A DNA stretch of 64,000 bases from Oscillospiraceae bacterium (lineage in GTDB: Bacteria > Bacillota > Clostridia > Oscillospirales > Acutalibacteraceae): the NCBI GenBank assembly GCA_015066085.1, contig SVPA01000001.1:117999-181998 (forward strand). Direction: 5' to 3'. Both the position numbers and the translations under genes were made by a program. Each line of letters opens with the position of its first letter. The stretch's first letter is position 1. The notes beneath the pieces are model-generated. The model was given only the letters and a program-made list of their open reading frames with translations. It made no database searches and had not been told where the DNA came from. Of this stretch, positions 25,550 through 34,800 are shown in pieces.

Positions 25550-28171
25550 TTATTTTATCATATCTGCAATAATGGTTTTAGCGGCAGCAACAGCCTCGTC
25601 AACCTTTGAGGCGTCTTTACCGCCTGCCATAGCGCTATCGGGCTTTCCGCCACCGTTACCGCCGGCAATTTTAGCAACTTCGCGAACGATGTTTCCTGCG
25701 TTTGCACCTTTTTTAATTGCGTCTGCACCTGCGGCAGAGCAGAAGGTGATTTTTTCACCATTTACTGCGGCAAACAGGCAAACAGCAGTAGCGCAGTCAC
25801 CCTTAACCTGGTCGCACATTGCACGAAGTTCGTTGGGGGCGGTTCCGTCGAAGCGAGCGGCAATAATTTTAATACCGTCTTTTTCTTCGGCGGCTTTAAG
25901 AAGGTCGTCGATTTTGCCGCCTGCGAGTTTTGTTTCGAGGACTTCTACCTTTTTGGCGGTTTCTTTTAACTCTTCGGCAACCTGGCGAGCCTTTGCGGCA
26001 ATATCGAAAACATTGTTGCTCTTAAGGGCGGTTGCGGTTTCGATAATAGTAGATTTAAACCTATTTAAAAGGTCTAATACATTAGCGCCTGTAACCGCTT
26101 CGATTCTTCTAACGCCAGCGGCAACCGAAGATTCAGAAACGATTTTGAATAGACCGATTTTAGCCGAGTTATCAACATGGGTTCCGCCACAGAATTCGAT
26201 AGAGAATTTGTTGCAGTCTACTACACGAACGCGGTCGCCGTATTTTTCGCCGAAAAGGGCCATAGCGCCAAGTTTTTTAGCATCTTCAATAGCCATTTCC
26301 TGGTTATTAACGGTAGTTCCTTCAAGGATTTTTTGGTTTACTAAATCTTCTACGGCTTTAAGTTCTTCTTCGGTTAGGGCCGAGAAATGAGTAAAGTCGA
26401 AACGGACAACCTCATCGTTTACAAGTTGACCCGCCTGTTCAACGTGGTTTCCGAGCACCGAGCGGAGAGCCGCTTGTAAAAGGTGGGCTGCGGTATGGTT
26501 TCTTCTGATAGCGTTTCTGCGTTCTGCATTTATTTTAGCAGTAACGGTATCGCCAACCGAAACGGCACCGCTTTCGATTTCTACCATGTGGGTAAAGATA
26601 TCATTTGCTTTGGTGGTATTGGTAACCGACATATTACAGGTTGCCGATTTGATTACACCCGTGTCGCCAACCTGTCCACCGCCTTCGCCGTAGAAGGGAG
26701 TTTTATCAAGGACGATTATCGCCTTTTGTCCCTCTGTCGCCATATCGGCAAGTTCGCCATCTACTACGATAGCAACAACTTTTGCACAAGCGGTATTTTC
26801 GGTATAGCCAACAAACTCGGTTTTATTTACACCTTCAAAGGAAATTCCGTCGCTCTTCCAAGACTCGCCGTCGGACGCTTTTCGGGCGGTACGAGCGCGG
26901 TTGCGCTGTTCTTCCATAAGAGCCTTAAAGCCTACTTCGTCTACCGTCATACCCTTTTCGGCAAGAATATCTACGGTAAGGTCGAAGGGGAAGCCGTAGG
27001 TATCGTAAAGTTTGAAGGCATCCTCGCCCGAAAGTTCCTTGCCCGTTTTGGTTAGGTCTTCGAGCATTGAAAGACCAAGGTCAATAGTTTTAGCAAAGGC
27101 TTTTTCTTCGTTAGAAATAACCTTCAAAATAAACTCTTTTCTGTCTACAAGTTCGGGATATGCCGATTTGTTTTCGCCGATTACAACCTCTACCATTTCG
27201 GGTAAAAAGGCGCGGGTAATTCCGATAAGGCGGCCATGACGGGCGGCACGACGAATAAGTCGGCGAAGAACATAGCCTCGGCCTTCGTTAGAGGGAACTA
27301 CGCCGTCGCAAATCATAAAGGTTGCACTTCTTGCGTGGTCGGTAATAGCACGAATAGAAATATCGTTATTTTTATCGCTGCCGTAGGTTTTGCCCGAAAT
27401 AGCACAAACGGTATCTAAAATTTTGCGAACGGTATCAACCTCGAACATATTGTCTACGCCCTGCATTACGCAGGCAAGGCGCTCAAGACCCATTCCCGTA
27501 TCGATATTTTTATGCTCAAGTTCGGTATAGGTGCCGTCACCCATATTATTAAACTGGGTAAACACATTGTTCCAAATTTCCATATAGCGGTCGCATTCGC
27601 AACCGGGTTTACAGTCGGGACTTCCGCAACCGTATTTTTCGCCACGGTCGAAATAAATTTCAGAACAAGGGCCGCAAGGACCTGTACCGTGTTCCCAGAA
27701 GTTATCGGCCTTGCCGAGTTTAACTATTCGCTCGGTGGGTACACCGATTTTATCACGCCAGAGGGCAAAGGCTTCGTCGTCTTCTTCGTAAACCGAAGGC
27801 CAAAGAAGGTCAGCGGGAATTTCGAGGGTTTCGGTTAAAAATTCCCAAGCCCACGGAATTGCTTCCTTTTTAAAGTAATCTCCGAAAGAGAAGTTTCCGA
27901 GCATTTCAAAATAGGTTCCGTGGCGGGCGGTATGACCCACACGCTCAAGGTCGGGAGTGCGAATACACTTCTGGCAGGTAGTAACTCGGTTTCTTGGCGG
28001 AGTTACTTCGCCTGTGAAAAACTTTTTCATAGGTGCCATTCCCGAATTTATAAGAAGAAGCGATTTGTCTCCCTGGGGCACCAGCGGATAACTGGGCAGA
28101 CGGAGATGACCCTTGCTTTCAAAGAAAGAAAGGTACTTTTCACGCAAATCGTTAAGTGAGGTCCATTGCAT
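25550..28171 (-). CDS. alaS: Alanyl-tRNA synthetase
   Basis: Class II synthetase charging tRNA-Ala, 873 residues, full length. The N-terminal catalytic core has NSGMAPMKKFF and RTPDLERVGHTARHGTYFEM; the editing domain has HTAAH near residue 560 and CGGTH near 663, the zinc-binding pairs that remove Ser and Gly; the C-terminal DHHA1 domain ends with GGNGGGKPDSAMAGGK. It has a consensus promoter but no T-box in its 80-base leader, unlike thrS. First gene of a seven-gene minus-strand run. Confidence 0.97.
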   Translation of the reverse strand: MQWTSLNDLREKYLSFFESKGHLRLPSYPLVPQGDKSLLLINSGMAPMKKFFTGEVTPPRNRVTTCQKCIRTPDLERVGHTARHGTYFEMLGNFSFGDYFKKEAIPWAWEFLTETLEIPADLLWPSVYEEDDEAFALWRDKIGVPTERIVKLGKADNFWEHGTGPCGPCSEIYFDRGEKYGCGSPDCKPGCECDRYMEIWNNVFTQFNNMGDGTYTELEHKNIDTGMGLERLACVMQGVDNMFEVDTVRKILDTVCAISGKTYGSDKNNDISIRAITDHARSATFMICDGVVPSNEGRGYVLRRLIRRAARHGRLIGITRAFLPEMVEVVIGENKSAYPELVDRKEFILKVISNEEKAFAKTIDLGLSMLEDLTKTGKELSGEDAFKLYDTYGFPFDLTVDILAEKGMTVDEVGFKALMEEQRNRARTARKASDGESWKSDGISFEGVNKTEFVGYTENTACAKVVAIVVDGELADMATEGQKAIIVLDKTPFYGEGGGQVGDTGVIKSATCNMSVTNTTKANDIFTHMVEIESGAVSVGDTVTAKINAERRNAIRRNHTAAHLLQAALRSVLGNHVEQAGQLVNDEVVRFDFTHFSALTEEELKAVEDLVNQKILEGTTVNNQEMAIEDAKKLGAMALFGEKYGDRVRVVDCNKFSIEFCGGTHVDNSAKIGLFKIVSESSVAAGVRRIEAVTGANVLDLLNRFKSTIIETATALKSNNVFDIAAKARQVAEELKETAKKVEVLETKLAGGKIDDLLKAAEEKDGIKIIAARFDGTAPNELRAMCDQVKGDCATAVCLFAAVNGEKITFCSAAGADAIKKGANAGNIVREVAKIAGGNGGGKPDSAMAGGKDASKVDEAVAAAKTIIADMIK

Positions 28172-28231
28172 AATTTATACATCCTTTACGGCAAGATTTA
28201 TTTATTTTAATAAATATAAATATACAAAGTA

Positions 28232-28260
28232 ATTATATATTGCATAGCAGTTTTTGTCAA
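28232..28260 (-). promoter_or_regulatory. Promoter of the alaS operon
   Basis: Minus-strand consensus TTGACA (28255-28260), 17-base spacer and TATAAT (28232-28237). Confidence 0.9.
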
Positions 28261-28272
28261 CTTTTTAAGACA

Positions 28273-28308
28273 TAAAAAAGCAGTTCTCCAAAAAGGGAGA
28301 ACTGCTTG
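28273..28308 (-). terminator. Terminator of the DUF5067-like gene
   Basis: Stem AGCAGTTCTCC/GGGAGAACTGCT with a short A/T loop and TTTTTT on the minus strand, 12 bases after the stop. It ends just upstream of the alaS promoter. Confidence 0.88.
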
Positions 28309-28319
28309 GTTTTTATCGC

Positions 28320-28811
28320 TTATTTTGCAATTGAAAAGGTTTTAGTTATTGTACGGTCATCAAAACTGAAAAGTTCCTGAACCTCAACCTCAATATCGGT
28401 TGTGGTGTCATTAAGGTCATAAGCCACTTCTACCTCTATAGACGAACCTTTTTTAATATCTTTATATTGAGCATCTGATTCATAATTGGCGCTTTTATCG
28501 ACCATAAAGGCTTCATTAAGACCTACTCCACCTTGATATACTTCTTCATCGAAAGCAGTACTAAAACTTGTAGATTCATCGGAGTTATTGTTGGTGAAAA
28601 TATATTTCACTATAACTACAGGTTTTCCGCTATAGTCCTTTGAAAGACGACAACTTTCGATTACAACGGAATAATCACCGATTTCTTCATTTCCTACAGA
28701 GCCGTTTCCTTGGTCTGCGGTCCCACCCTCGCTGTCGGAACTTGCCATAGCAAACACACCAAAGGTTGCAACAAGCATAATTGCTAAAAGCAGACTGATA
28801 ATTTTTTTCAT
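28320..28811 (-). CDS. Secreted DUF5067-like protein
   Basis: 163-residue exported protein. Residues 1-23 are a cleavable signal peptide (KKIISLLLAIMLVATFGVFAMA); there is no lipobox Cys. The mature part begins with a Ser/Gly/Asp linker (SDSEGGTADQGNGSVG) and then a beta-sandwich like DUF5067, with VVIESCRLSKDYSGKPVVIVKY and KKGSSIEVEVAYDL. The family is seen in Firmicutes surface proteins without known function. Its start overlaps the VanZ-like gene stop by four bases (ATGA), so both are one transcript. It may sense or shield something at the surface. Confidence 0.75.
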   Translation of the reverse strand: MKKIISLLLAIMLVATFGVFAMASSDSEGGTADQGNGSVGNEEIGDYSVVIESCRLSKDYSGKPVVIVKYIFTNNNSDESTSFSTAFDEEVYQGGVGLNEAFMVDKSANYESDAQYKDIKKGSSIEVEVAYDLNDTTTDIEVEVQELFSFDDRTITKTFSIAK

Positions 28812-29215
28812 TTTTCTTTCTCCTTTAAGAACAGTATTACGGCAAGTGTTGCCGCCAAGAGATACATAACCACATCTATCAAATCCCCTGTGCCGCTAAC
28901 CGCTTTAAGAAACTGCAAAATTTCCCAAAAGGTACCGCACAAAAAGGCGGTTAAACCGCAAAGAATAGCGCCCCTTGTTTTAGGCAAGAACAACGCAAGA
29001 AGATAGGCACACAAACTAAACCCCCAAAAGAAATCGGCAAGATAGTATTTGGTAACATTATTTGATAATGGCACAAAAATGTCTCTTACGCTCTCAATAA
29101 AGGAATTGTTGAAAAACAACGCAATATGAGAATTCTCTCTAAATAAAATGTATATTGCGCCGCCAACTACCAACGAAATTGTTCCTGATATGACACAAAG
29201 TGTTCGTTTCGACAT
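28808..29215 (-). CDS. Small VanZ/DUF2809-like membrane protein
   Basis: 135 residues with four predicted membrane helices (about 8-24, 52-75, 79-100 and 108-130). The core ADFFWG...LP near the second helix and FWEILQF...GTGDLIDVVMYLLAA near the last helices match VanZ-like and DUF2809 proteins. VanZ gives low-level teicoplanin resistance; the roles of relatives are unknown. It is the first gene of a two-gene operon with the secreted protein, transcribed from a promoter overlapped by a 20-base palindrome. AGGAGG-like RBS precedes the ATG. Confidence 0.7.
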   Translation of the reverse strand: MSKRTLCVISGTISLVVGGAIYILFRENSHIALFFNNSFIESVRDIFVPLSNNVTKYYLADFFWGFSLCAYLLALFLPKTRGAILCGLTAFLCGTFWEILQFLKAVSGTGDLIDVVMYLLAATLAVILFLKEKEK

Positions 29216-29236
29216 AAATTATGTCCTCCGAACTTT

Positions 29237-29265
29237 ATTATAGTCATAATTATGACTATTGTCAA
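29237..29265 (-). promoter_or_regulatory. Promoter of the VanZ-like/DUF5067-like pair
   Basis: Minus-strand TTGACA (29260-29265), 17-base spacer and TATAAT (29237-29242), both perfect consensus. Confidence 0.88.
29240..29259. promoter_or_regulatory. 20-bp perfect palindrome operator in the promoter
   Basis: Half-site ATAGTCATAA and its exact complement make a 20-base palindrome filling the spacer of the VanZ-like promoter and overlapping its -10. It also overlaps the end of TTGTCA (plus strand, 29258-29263), a possible -35 for the divergent HTH gene. A dimeric repressor bound here would block RNA polymerase. The likely regulator is the divergent HTH protein, by inference. Confidence 0.75.
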
Positions 29266-29317
29266 CATAAAAAATCCCCTTTATGCTAATCATATAGAAA
29301 AGGGACGGTGACGATGC

Positions 29318-29524
29318 TTGATTAGTTATGAGCCTTTTTGGCGCACTTTAAAGGAGCGCAATATTACCACCTATGCGCTTATAAACAAATATAATATCAG
29401 CAGCGCGACCATAGACAGAATGAAAAAAGGAAACGGAATAAGCACTATGAAGATTGATGATTTCTGCCGTATTCTTAACTGTTCAGTTTCAGAGATAATT
29501 GAATACATTGACGAAGAGAAGTGA
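29318..29524 (+). CDS. Small HTH (XRE/Cro-type) regulator
   Basis: 68-residue single-domain DNA-binding protein of the HTH_26/Cro-C1 type: LINKYNISSATIDRMKKG is the helix-turn-helix and NCSVSEIIEYI closes the domain. The frame begins at a TTG; there is no in-frame ATG earlier, and AAAAGGGA lies 14 bases upstream, a long spacing. It is divergent to the VanZ-like gene and shares its control region, so it probably regulates that pair and perhaps itself. Its stop lies inside a terminator hairpin. Confidence 0.82.
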   Translation: MISYEPFWRTLKERNITTYALINKYNISSATIDRMKKGNGISTMKIDDFCRILNCSVSEIIEYIDEEK

Positions 29525-29542
29525 GTTTCACTTCTCTTTTTT
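29515..29542 (+). terminator. Terminator overlapping the HTH gene stop
   Basis: AGAGAAGTG/CACTTCTCT stem with AGTTT loop and T6 tail; the TGA stop lies within the hairpin. Confidence 0.87.
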
Positions 29543-29657
29543 GTTTATTTTTGTAATTTTCGTCGAAAATTCGGTTTTTTGACAAAATTTATCTTGTAAA
29601 GATAAAAATATGTGTTATTATATTGTTATACTATTTTTAATCTTTACGGAGGGTTTT

Positions 29658-30791
29658 ATGGCATCTATTGATTTTACTCACGCACCTTACGGCGACCTTG
29701 CTATTGTTGCAATGCGCGGCTGCGAAGAAATTGCAAAGCAGGTTGACTACTATCTTATGCAGTGGAGAGGAACTCCCGACGAAAAGTCTTTCGTTATTAA
29801 TGCTAGTTGTCCCCGTTTTGGAACGGGCGAAGCAAAGGGTGTTTTCAAACATTCTGCCCGTGGACTTGACGCTTACATAATCTGCGACTGCTTTAATTAC
29901 AGCGTAACCTACAATATGTACGGCAAGGAAGTTCCTATGAGTCCCGACGACCATTTTGCTGACCTTAAGCGTATTATTGCGGCTATGGGCGGAAAGGCTC
30001 GTCGTGTTAACGTAATTATGCCTATGCTTTACGAGGGCAGACAGCACAGACGTACCACAAGAGAGTCTATGGACTGCGCTTTAATGCTTCAGGAACTTAT
30101 GTCTATGGGCGTTAAGAACTTTATTACCTTTGATGCCCACGACCCCCGTGTAAATAACGCAATTCCGCTTGACGGTTTTGATAATGTTCAGGCAACCTAT
30201 CAAATGATTAAGGCTCTTCTTCGCAGCGTTCCCGATATTCAACTTAACCCCGAAAAAACTATGATAGTTTCTCCCGACGAGGGCGGTATGGGTCGCTGTA
30301 TCTACTATTCTTCCGTTTTAGGCCTTGACCTTGGTATGTTCTATAAGAGAAGAGATTATTCTACCATAGTTGACGGACGCAACCCCATTGTTGCTCACGA
30401 GTTTTTAGGCAAAGATGTTAAGGGAATGGACCTCATTCTTGTTGACGATATGATTTCTTCGGGCGAATCAATGCTTGACATTGCCGCTAAACTTAAAGAG
30501 AAGGGTGCAAACCGAATTTTCATTTTCTCAACCTTCGGTCTTTTTGTTAACGGACTTGAGAAGTTTGACGAGTACTATGAAAACGGCCTTATTGATAAGA
30601 TTTTCACCACAAACCTTATCTACAACACCCCCGAACTTTTAAGCAGAGAGTGGTACTGCAACGTAAATATGTCCAAATACATTGCACTTTTGGTTGATAC
30701 CATTAACTGCGACAATTCGATTTCAAAACTTCTTGACCCCGCTGATAAAATTCACGCCGTTGTTGCAAAGCACGACGGAAAAACCGTATAA
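29658..30791 (+). CDS. prs: Atypical ribose-phosphate pyrophosphokinase
   Basis: PRPP synthase-like enzyme that makes phosphoribosyl pyrophosphate from ribose 5-phosphate and ATP. At 377 residues it is longer than the classical 315. The PRPP-binding loop LILVDDMISSGES lies near residues 257-269, and MPMLYEGRQHRRTTRES near 118-134 is the catalytic flexible loop (classical PYARQDRK...). FDAHDPR near 158 stands for the usual FD-H motif. Start chosen at ATG 29658 behind ACGGAGGG; an earlier in-frame start has no RBS. Whether it is active with the usual allosteric control is unknown. It is a single gene with a promoter in the AT-rich stretch at 29579-29621. Confidence 0.85.
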   Translation: MASIDFTHAPYGDLAIVAMRGCEEIAKQVDYYLMQWRGTPDEKSFVINASCPRFGTGEAKGVFKHSARGLDAYIICDCFNYSVTYNMYGKEVPMSPDDHFADLKRIIAAMGGKARRVNVIMPMLYEGRQHRRTTRESMDCALMLQELMSMGVKNFITFDAHDPRVNNAIPLDGFDNVQATYQMIKALLRSVPDIQLNPEKTMIVSPDEGGMGRCIYYSSVLGLDLGMFYKRRDYSTIVDGRNPIVAHEFLGKDVKGMDLILVDDMISSGESMLDIAAKLKEKGANRIFIFSTFGLFVNGLEKFDEYYENGLIDKIFTTNLIYNTPELLSREWYCNVNMSKYIALLVDTINCDNSISKLLDPADKIHAVVAKHDGKTV

Positions 30792-30803
30792 GACAAAAAC
30801 AAA

Positions 30804-30840
30804 CCCCTCGAAACTCTCGTTTCGAGGGGTTTTTCTTTTT
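30804..30840. terminator. Bidirectional terminator between prs and pfkA
   Basis: CCCCTCGAAA/TTTCGAGGGG stem with CTCTCG loop and T-rich flanks on both strands. Confidence 0.9.
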
Positions 30841-30844
30841 AGTT

Positions 30845-31807
30845 TTAGATTGAAATTGCGGTTGCCATTTCGTACTCTTCCACATCGAAAATCTTTTTCA
30901 TTTGAAGAGCCTCAAAAATATCTTCATCGCCGATTCGGTTGTTAACATAGGTAACAACACGGTTTCCGATTCCTTTGTTTAAAAGTTCTACCGCATGGTA
31001 ACCGAACTGACTTGCCATAACTCTGTCACGAACGGTTGGGCTTCCTCCGCGCTGAACGTGACCGAGAATGGTTGCTCGGGATTCAATTCCCGTAGCCTGT
31101 TCAATATGCTCGGCAATTTTTTCAACCCCGCCGACACCCTCGGCAACGATTACGATAAAGTGTTTTTTGCCGGTCTTTTTGATTTCCCTGATTTTTTCGA
31201 TTACATCTTTATCAAGGTCAAACTCAACTTCGGGCACAAGGACAGAAACAGCACCGCAGGCAATACCCGTATGAAGAGCCAGATAACCTGCATGACGACC
31301 CATTACCTCAACAACCGAGCAACGCTCGTGAGATTGGGCAGTGTCACGAAGTTTGTCGACCATTTCCATTGCGGTATTCATTGCGGTATCAAAACCGATT
31401 GTATATTCGGTAGAAGAAATATCGTTATCGATAGTTCCGGGAACGCCGACACAGGGAATTCCTTTAAGAGAAAGGTCACGAGCGCCTCTGAAAGAGCCGT
31501 CGCCTCCGACCACAACAATTCCCTCTATTCCAAAGCGTTTACAGGTTTCAACCGCCTTGTTAATACCCTCTTGGGTTTTAAATTCGGGGCAACGGGCGGT
31601 ATAAAGCATTGTTCCGCCTCTATGAATTATATCCGAAACAGAACGGGCGTCAAGATTAACTATGTCCCCGTCGATAAGGCCTGAATATCCTCTGCGAATT
31701 CCCATAACTTCCAAACCCATTGCAATTCCTGCACGGACAACCGCACGAATTGCGGCGTTCATTCCGGGAGCGTCGCCTCCGCTGGTTAAAACTGCTATTC
31801 TCTTCAT
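30845..31807 (-). CDS. pfkA: 6-phosphofructokinase
   Basis: ATP-dependent phosphofructokinase, committing step of glycolysis, 320 residues as in the bacterial tetramer. GGDAPGMNAAIR at the N-terminus binds ATP, PGTIDNDI (residues about 122-129) contains the catalytic Asp, and MGRHAGYLAL and RATILGHVQRGG are fructose-6-phosphate sites. The single-gene end of the minus-strand run hprK-glucokinase-murB-whiA-dnaE-pfkA; dnaE is 61 bases upstream. Confidence 0.97.
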   Translation of the reverse strand: MKRIAVLTSGGDAPGMNAAIRAVVRAGIAMGLEVMGIRRGYSGLIDGDIVNLDARSVSDIIHRGGTMLYTARCPEFKTQEGINKAVETCKRFGIEGIVVVGGDGSFRGARDLSLKGIPCVGVPGTIDNDISSTEYTIGFDTAMNTAMEMVDKLRDTAQSHERCSVVEVMGRHAGYLALHTGIACGAVSVLVPEVEFDLDKDVIEKIREIKKTGKKHFIVIVAEGVGGVEKIAEHIEQATGIESRATILGHVQRGGSPTVRDRVMASQFGYHAVELLNKGIGNRVVTYVNNRIGDEDIFEALQMKKIFDVEEYEMATAISI

Positions 31808-31868
31808 ATTTTATCACTCCAATGTGAAAATAAATCCATTTCGCATAATTATACTACAAAAAACTCAA

Positions 31869-34800
31869 TTATTCAACAAGTTTTACGTTTTCTTTTCCTA
31901 ATATTTCAGAAAGTTCGAAAACGAGGGGGTCTGACGGGCTAACCCAGAGCGTTTTCGGGGCTAAAAGCCGTTTGCCCGAATACTCGACAATATAAACGGG
32001 TGTATTCCCGCTAAACTGTTCAAGTTTTTCTTTTACGGCGTCAAAGTCCGACGAAGTAACGCTTGAAACCTTGATATAGAGCCCCGGTTTTATCTGCTTT
32101 TTAGGGGGTGCGGTTACGGTATCTTTTGAAACTATGTCGAAACGGTCAGCCATAATTTCAAAGGGGCGGTCTTCCCTTTCCTGAACCCGTCCGGTTATAA
32201 GCAGAATGCTGCCCTCACTAAGCAGGTGCTTACTCTCGACTACCGCACGGTTAAAGGCGGTTATTCCGATACTTCCCGTGGTATCTTCTGCAACGATATT
32301 TGCCATTATTCCGTCGTTTCTGATTGGTCTGAACCGAACCGAAGTCAGCATTGCAATAATCGTAATTTTTTTATTATCCTCGATTGAACCCGAAAGAATC
32401 TGTCTTATTTTGGGGGAGTTTATTCTTGACACATAGCCCTCATAGGCTTCCATAGGATGACCCGAAAGATAAAGACCCGTTGCCTCTTTTTCGGCAGCAA
32501 GAAGAAGTTCTCGGGGCATTTCTTCATAAAACTCAAGGGCATAACCTTGATTTTCAGGTTCTTCGCCGAAAAGGTCCATTTGACCCGAAGCATAAAACCG
32601 CTTTGAATCATTTACGGCGGCAAGCAGACCGTCAGCGCCGCGAAGCATTGTTTTACGGTTGGCTTCAAGGCCGTCAAGAGCACCGCTTTTTATAAGTCCT
32701 TCAAGAGCACGACGGTTAAAATCTCGACCCGACACCCTATTACAAAAGTCAAACAGCGAAGTATATTTACCGTTTTTTCTCTCGTTTATAAGGGTCAGGA
32801 CAAAGCCCTCGCCGATATTTTTTATTGCGGTAAGACCAAAACGGATTCCCTCATTAGTTGGGGTAAAGGTCTGATAACTTTCGTTTACATGGGGAGGAAG
32901 AACCCGAATACCCATTCGGTTACATTCGCCCGTATAGAAGGCAATTTTATCAGAATCGTCCTGCATACTTGTCATAAGTGCAGCCATATACTCCTTTGGA
33001 TAATGGCACTTAAGGTAGGCGGTCTGATAGGAAATAAATGAATAGGCGGCGGCGTGTGATTTATTGAAAGCGTAGGAACTAAACGCCGACATTTCGTCGA
33101 AAATCTTTTGGGCAACCGCTTCGCTTATTCCGTTATTTACACAGCCCTTTATTATAGTATTACCCTGCTCGTCCTTTTGGCCGTAAACAAAAGCCTCTCG
33201 CTCACTTTTCATTACATCGTGCTTCTTTTTGGACATAGCACGGCGGACAATATCGGCTCGTCCCAGGGAATAACCCGCAAGGGTTCTGAAAATCTGCATT
33301 ACCTGCTCTTGATATACTATGCAACCGTAGGTTACATCGAGAATATCTTTAAGCAAGGGAGTATCGTAGGTAATATCCTGCGGATTGTGACGGTTATGGA
33401 TATATTTAGGGATAGAGTCCATAGGACCGGGGCGGTAAAGGGACAAAATAGCCGTCAGGTCCTCAATTTTTTCGGGGCGGAACTGACGAAGAACATTTTT
33501 CATTCCGTCACTTTCAAACTGGAAAACGCCGTCGGTATAACCGCCCGACATCATTTCATAGGTTTTTTTATCTTCAAGAGATATTTTTTCAATCGAAAAG
33601 TCGGGATTTGTTTTGCGGATATAATTTTCGGTGTCACGAATGATAGTCAGGTTCCTAAGACCCAAAAAGTCCATTTTCAAAAGGCCGAGTTCGTCAAGGG
33701 CGGTCATTGTATACTGGGTAACAACGGTATCGTCATTGACAGCCAAAGGAACATACTCAAAAACGGCTCGGTCGGAGATAACAACTCCTGCGGCGTGGGT
33801 CGAAGCGTTTCGGGGCATTCCCTCTACCCTTTTAGCCATATCAATAAGTTCGGCGACCTCACTTTCGGTGTCATACATCATTTTAAGGTCGGCAACTTCG
33901 GCCAGTGCTTGTTCAAGGGTTACGCCAAGGGTTTTAGGAACGAGTTTTGCAACCTTGTCGCAAAGGGCATAGGGTAAATCCATTACTCGTCCTACATCAC
34001 GAATTGCCGCTTTTGCTTTCATTGTTCCAAAGGTTACAATCTGACTTACACGGTCAGAGCCGTATTTTTCTATTACATAATCAATTACCTTTTGGCGATT
34101 TACATAGCAAAAGTCAATATCAAAATCGGGCATTGAAACTCTTTCGGGGTTTAAGAAACGCTCGAAGAAGAGATTATATTTAATTGAGTCTATTCCCGTA
34201 ATACCGATACAGCAAGCGGCAAGGCTACCCGCACCCGAACCTCTTCCCGGACCGACGGGAATATTATGGTCTTTAGCGTAGTTTACAAAGTCCTGAACTA
34301 TGAGATAATAATCAACATAGCCCATTTTATTTATGGTATCAAGTTCGTAGTTTAATCGGTCTATATACTCTTTAGAAGGGTTGTCCCCAAAAATTCGGTA
34401 AAGACCGGCAAAACACTTTTCACGGAAGAACTCAAAATGGTCCTTATCGCCGATATCGAAAACGGGGAGTTTAATTTTTCCAAACTCAAAGTCAAAATTG
34501 CAACGCTCGGCAATTTTTGCGGTATTTTCGATTGCTTCGGGGGTGTCGGGGAAAAGGGCTAACATTTCCTCTTCGGTTTTGAGGTAAAACTCGTCGGTTG
34601 GAAAGGTAAGAGGGTTTTCTTCATTTAATTTTTTAGCCGTTTGAATGCAAATAAGAACCCTTTGCATTTTAGCGTCGGTTTTATTTACATAGTGTGCATC
34701 ATTGGTAGCAATAAGGGGAATTCCCGTTTCCCGAGAAATCTGTTTAATAAAGGGGTTTATCTGCTTTTGTTCGGGCAAAGAGTGGTCCTGAAGTTCAAGA

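Noticed and set aside
25488..26390. Open frame of 300 codons antisense to alaS
   Set aside because: Shadow of alaS with low-complexity Ala/Ser-rich composition.
28172..28260. Possible T-box in the alaS leader
   Set aside because: Only 80 bases separate the promoter and gene, and no T-box core is present.
33108..33977. Open frame of 289 codons antisense to dnaE
   Set aside because: It lies fully inside the polymerase gene and shows no family motif.
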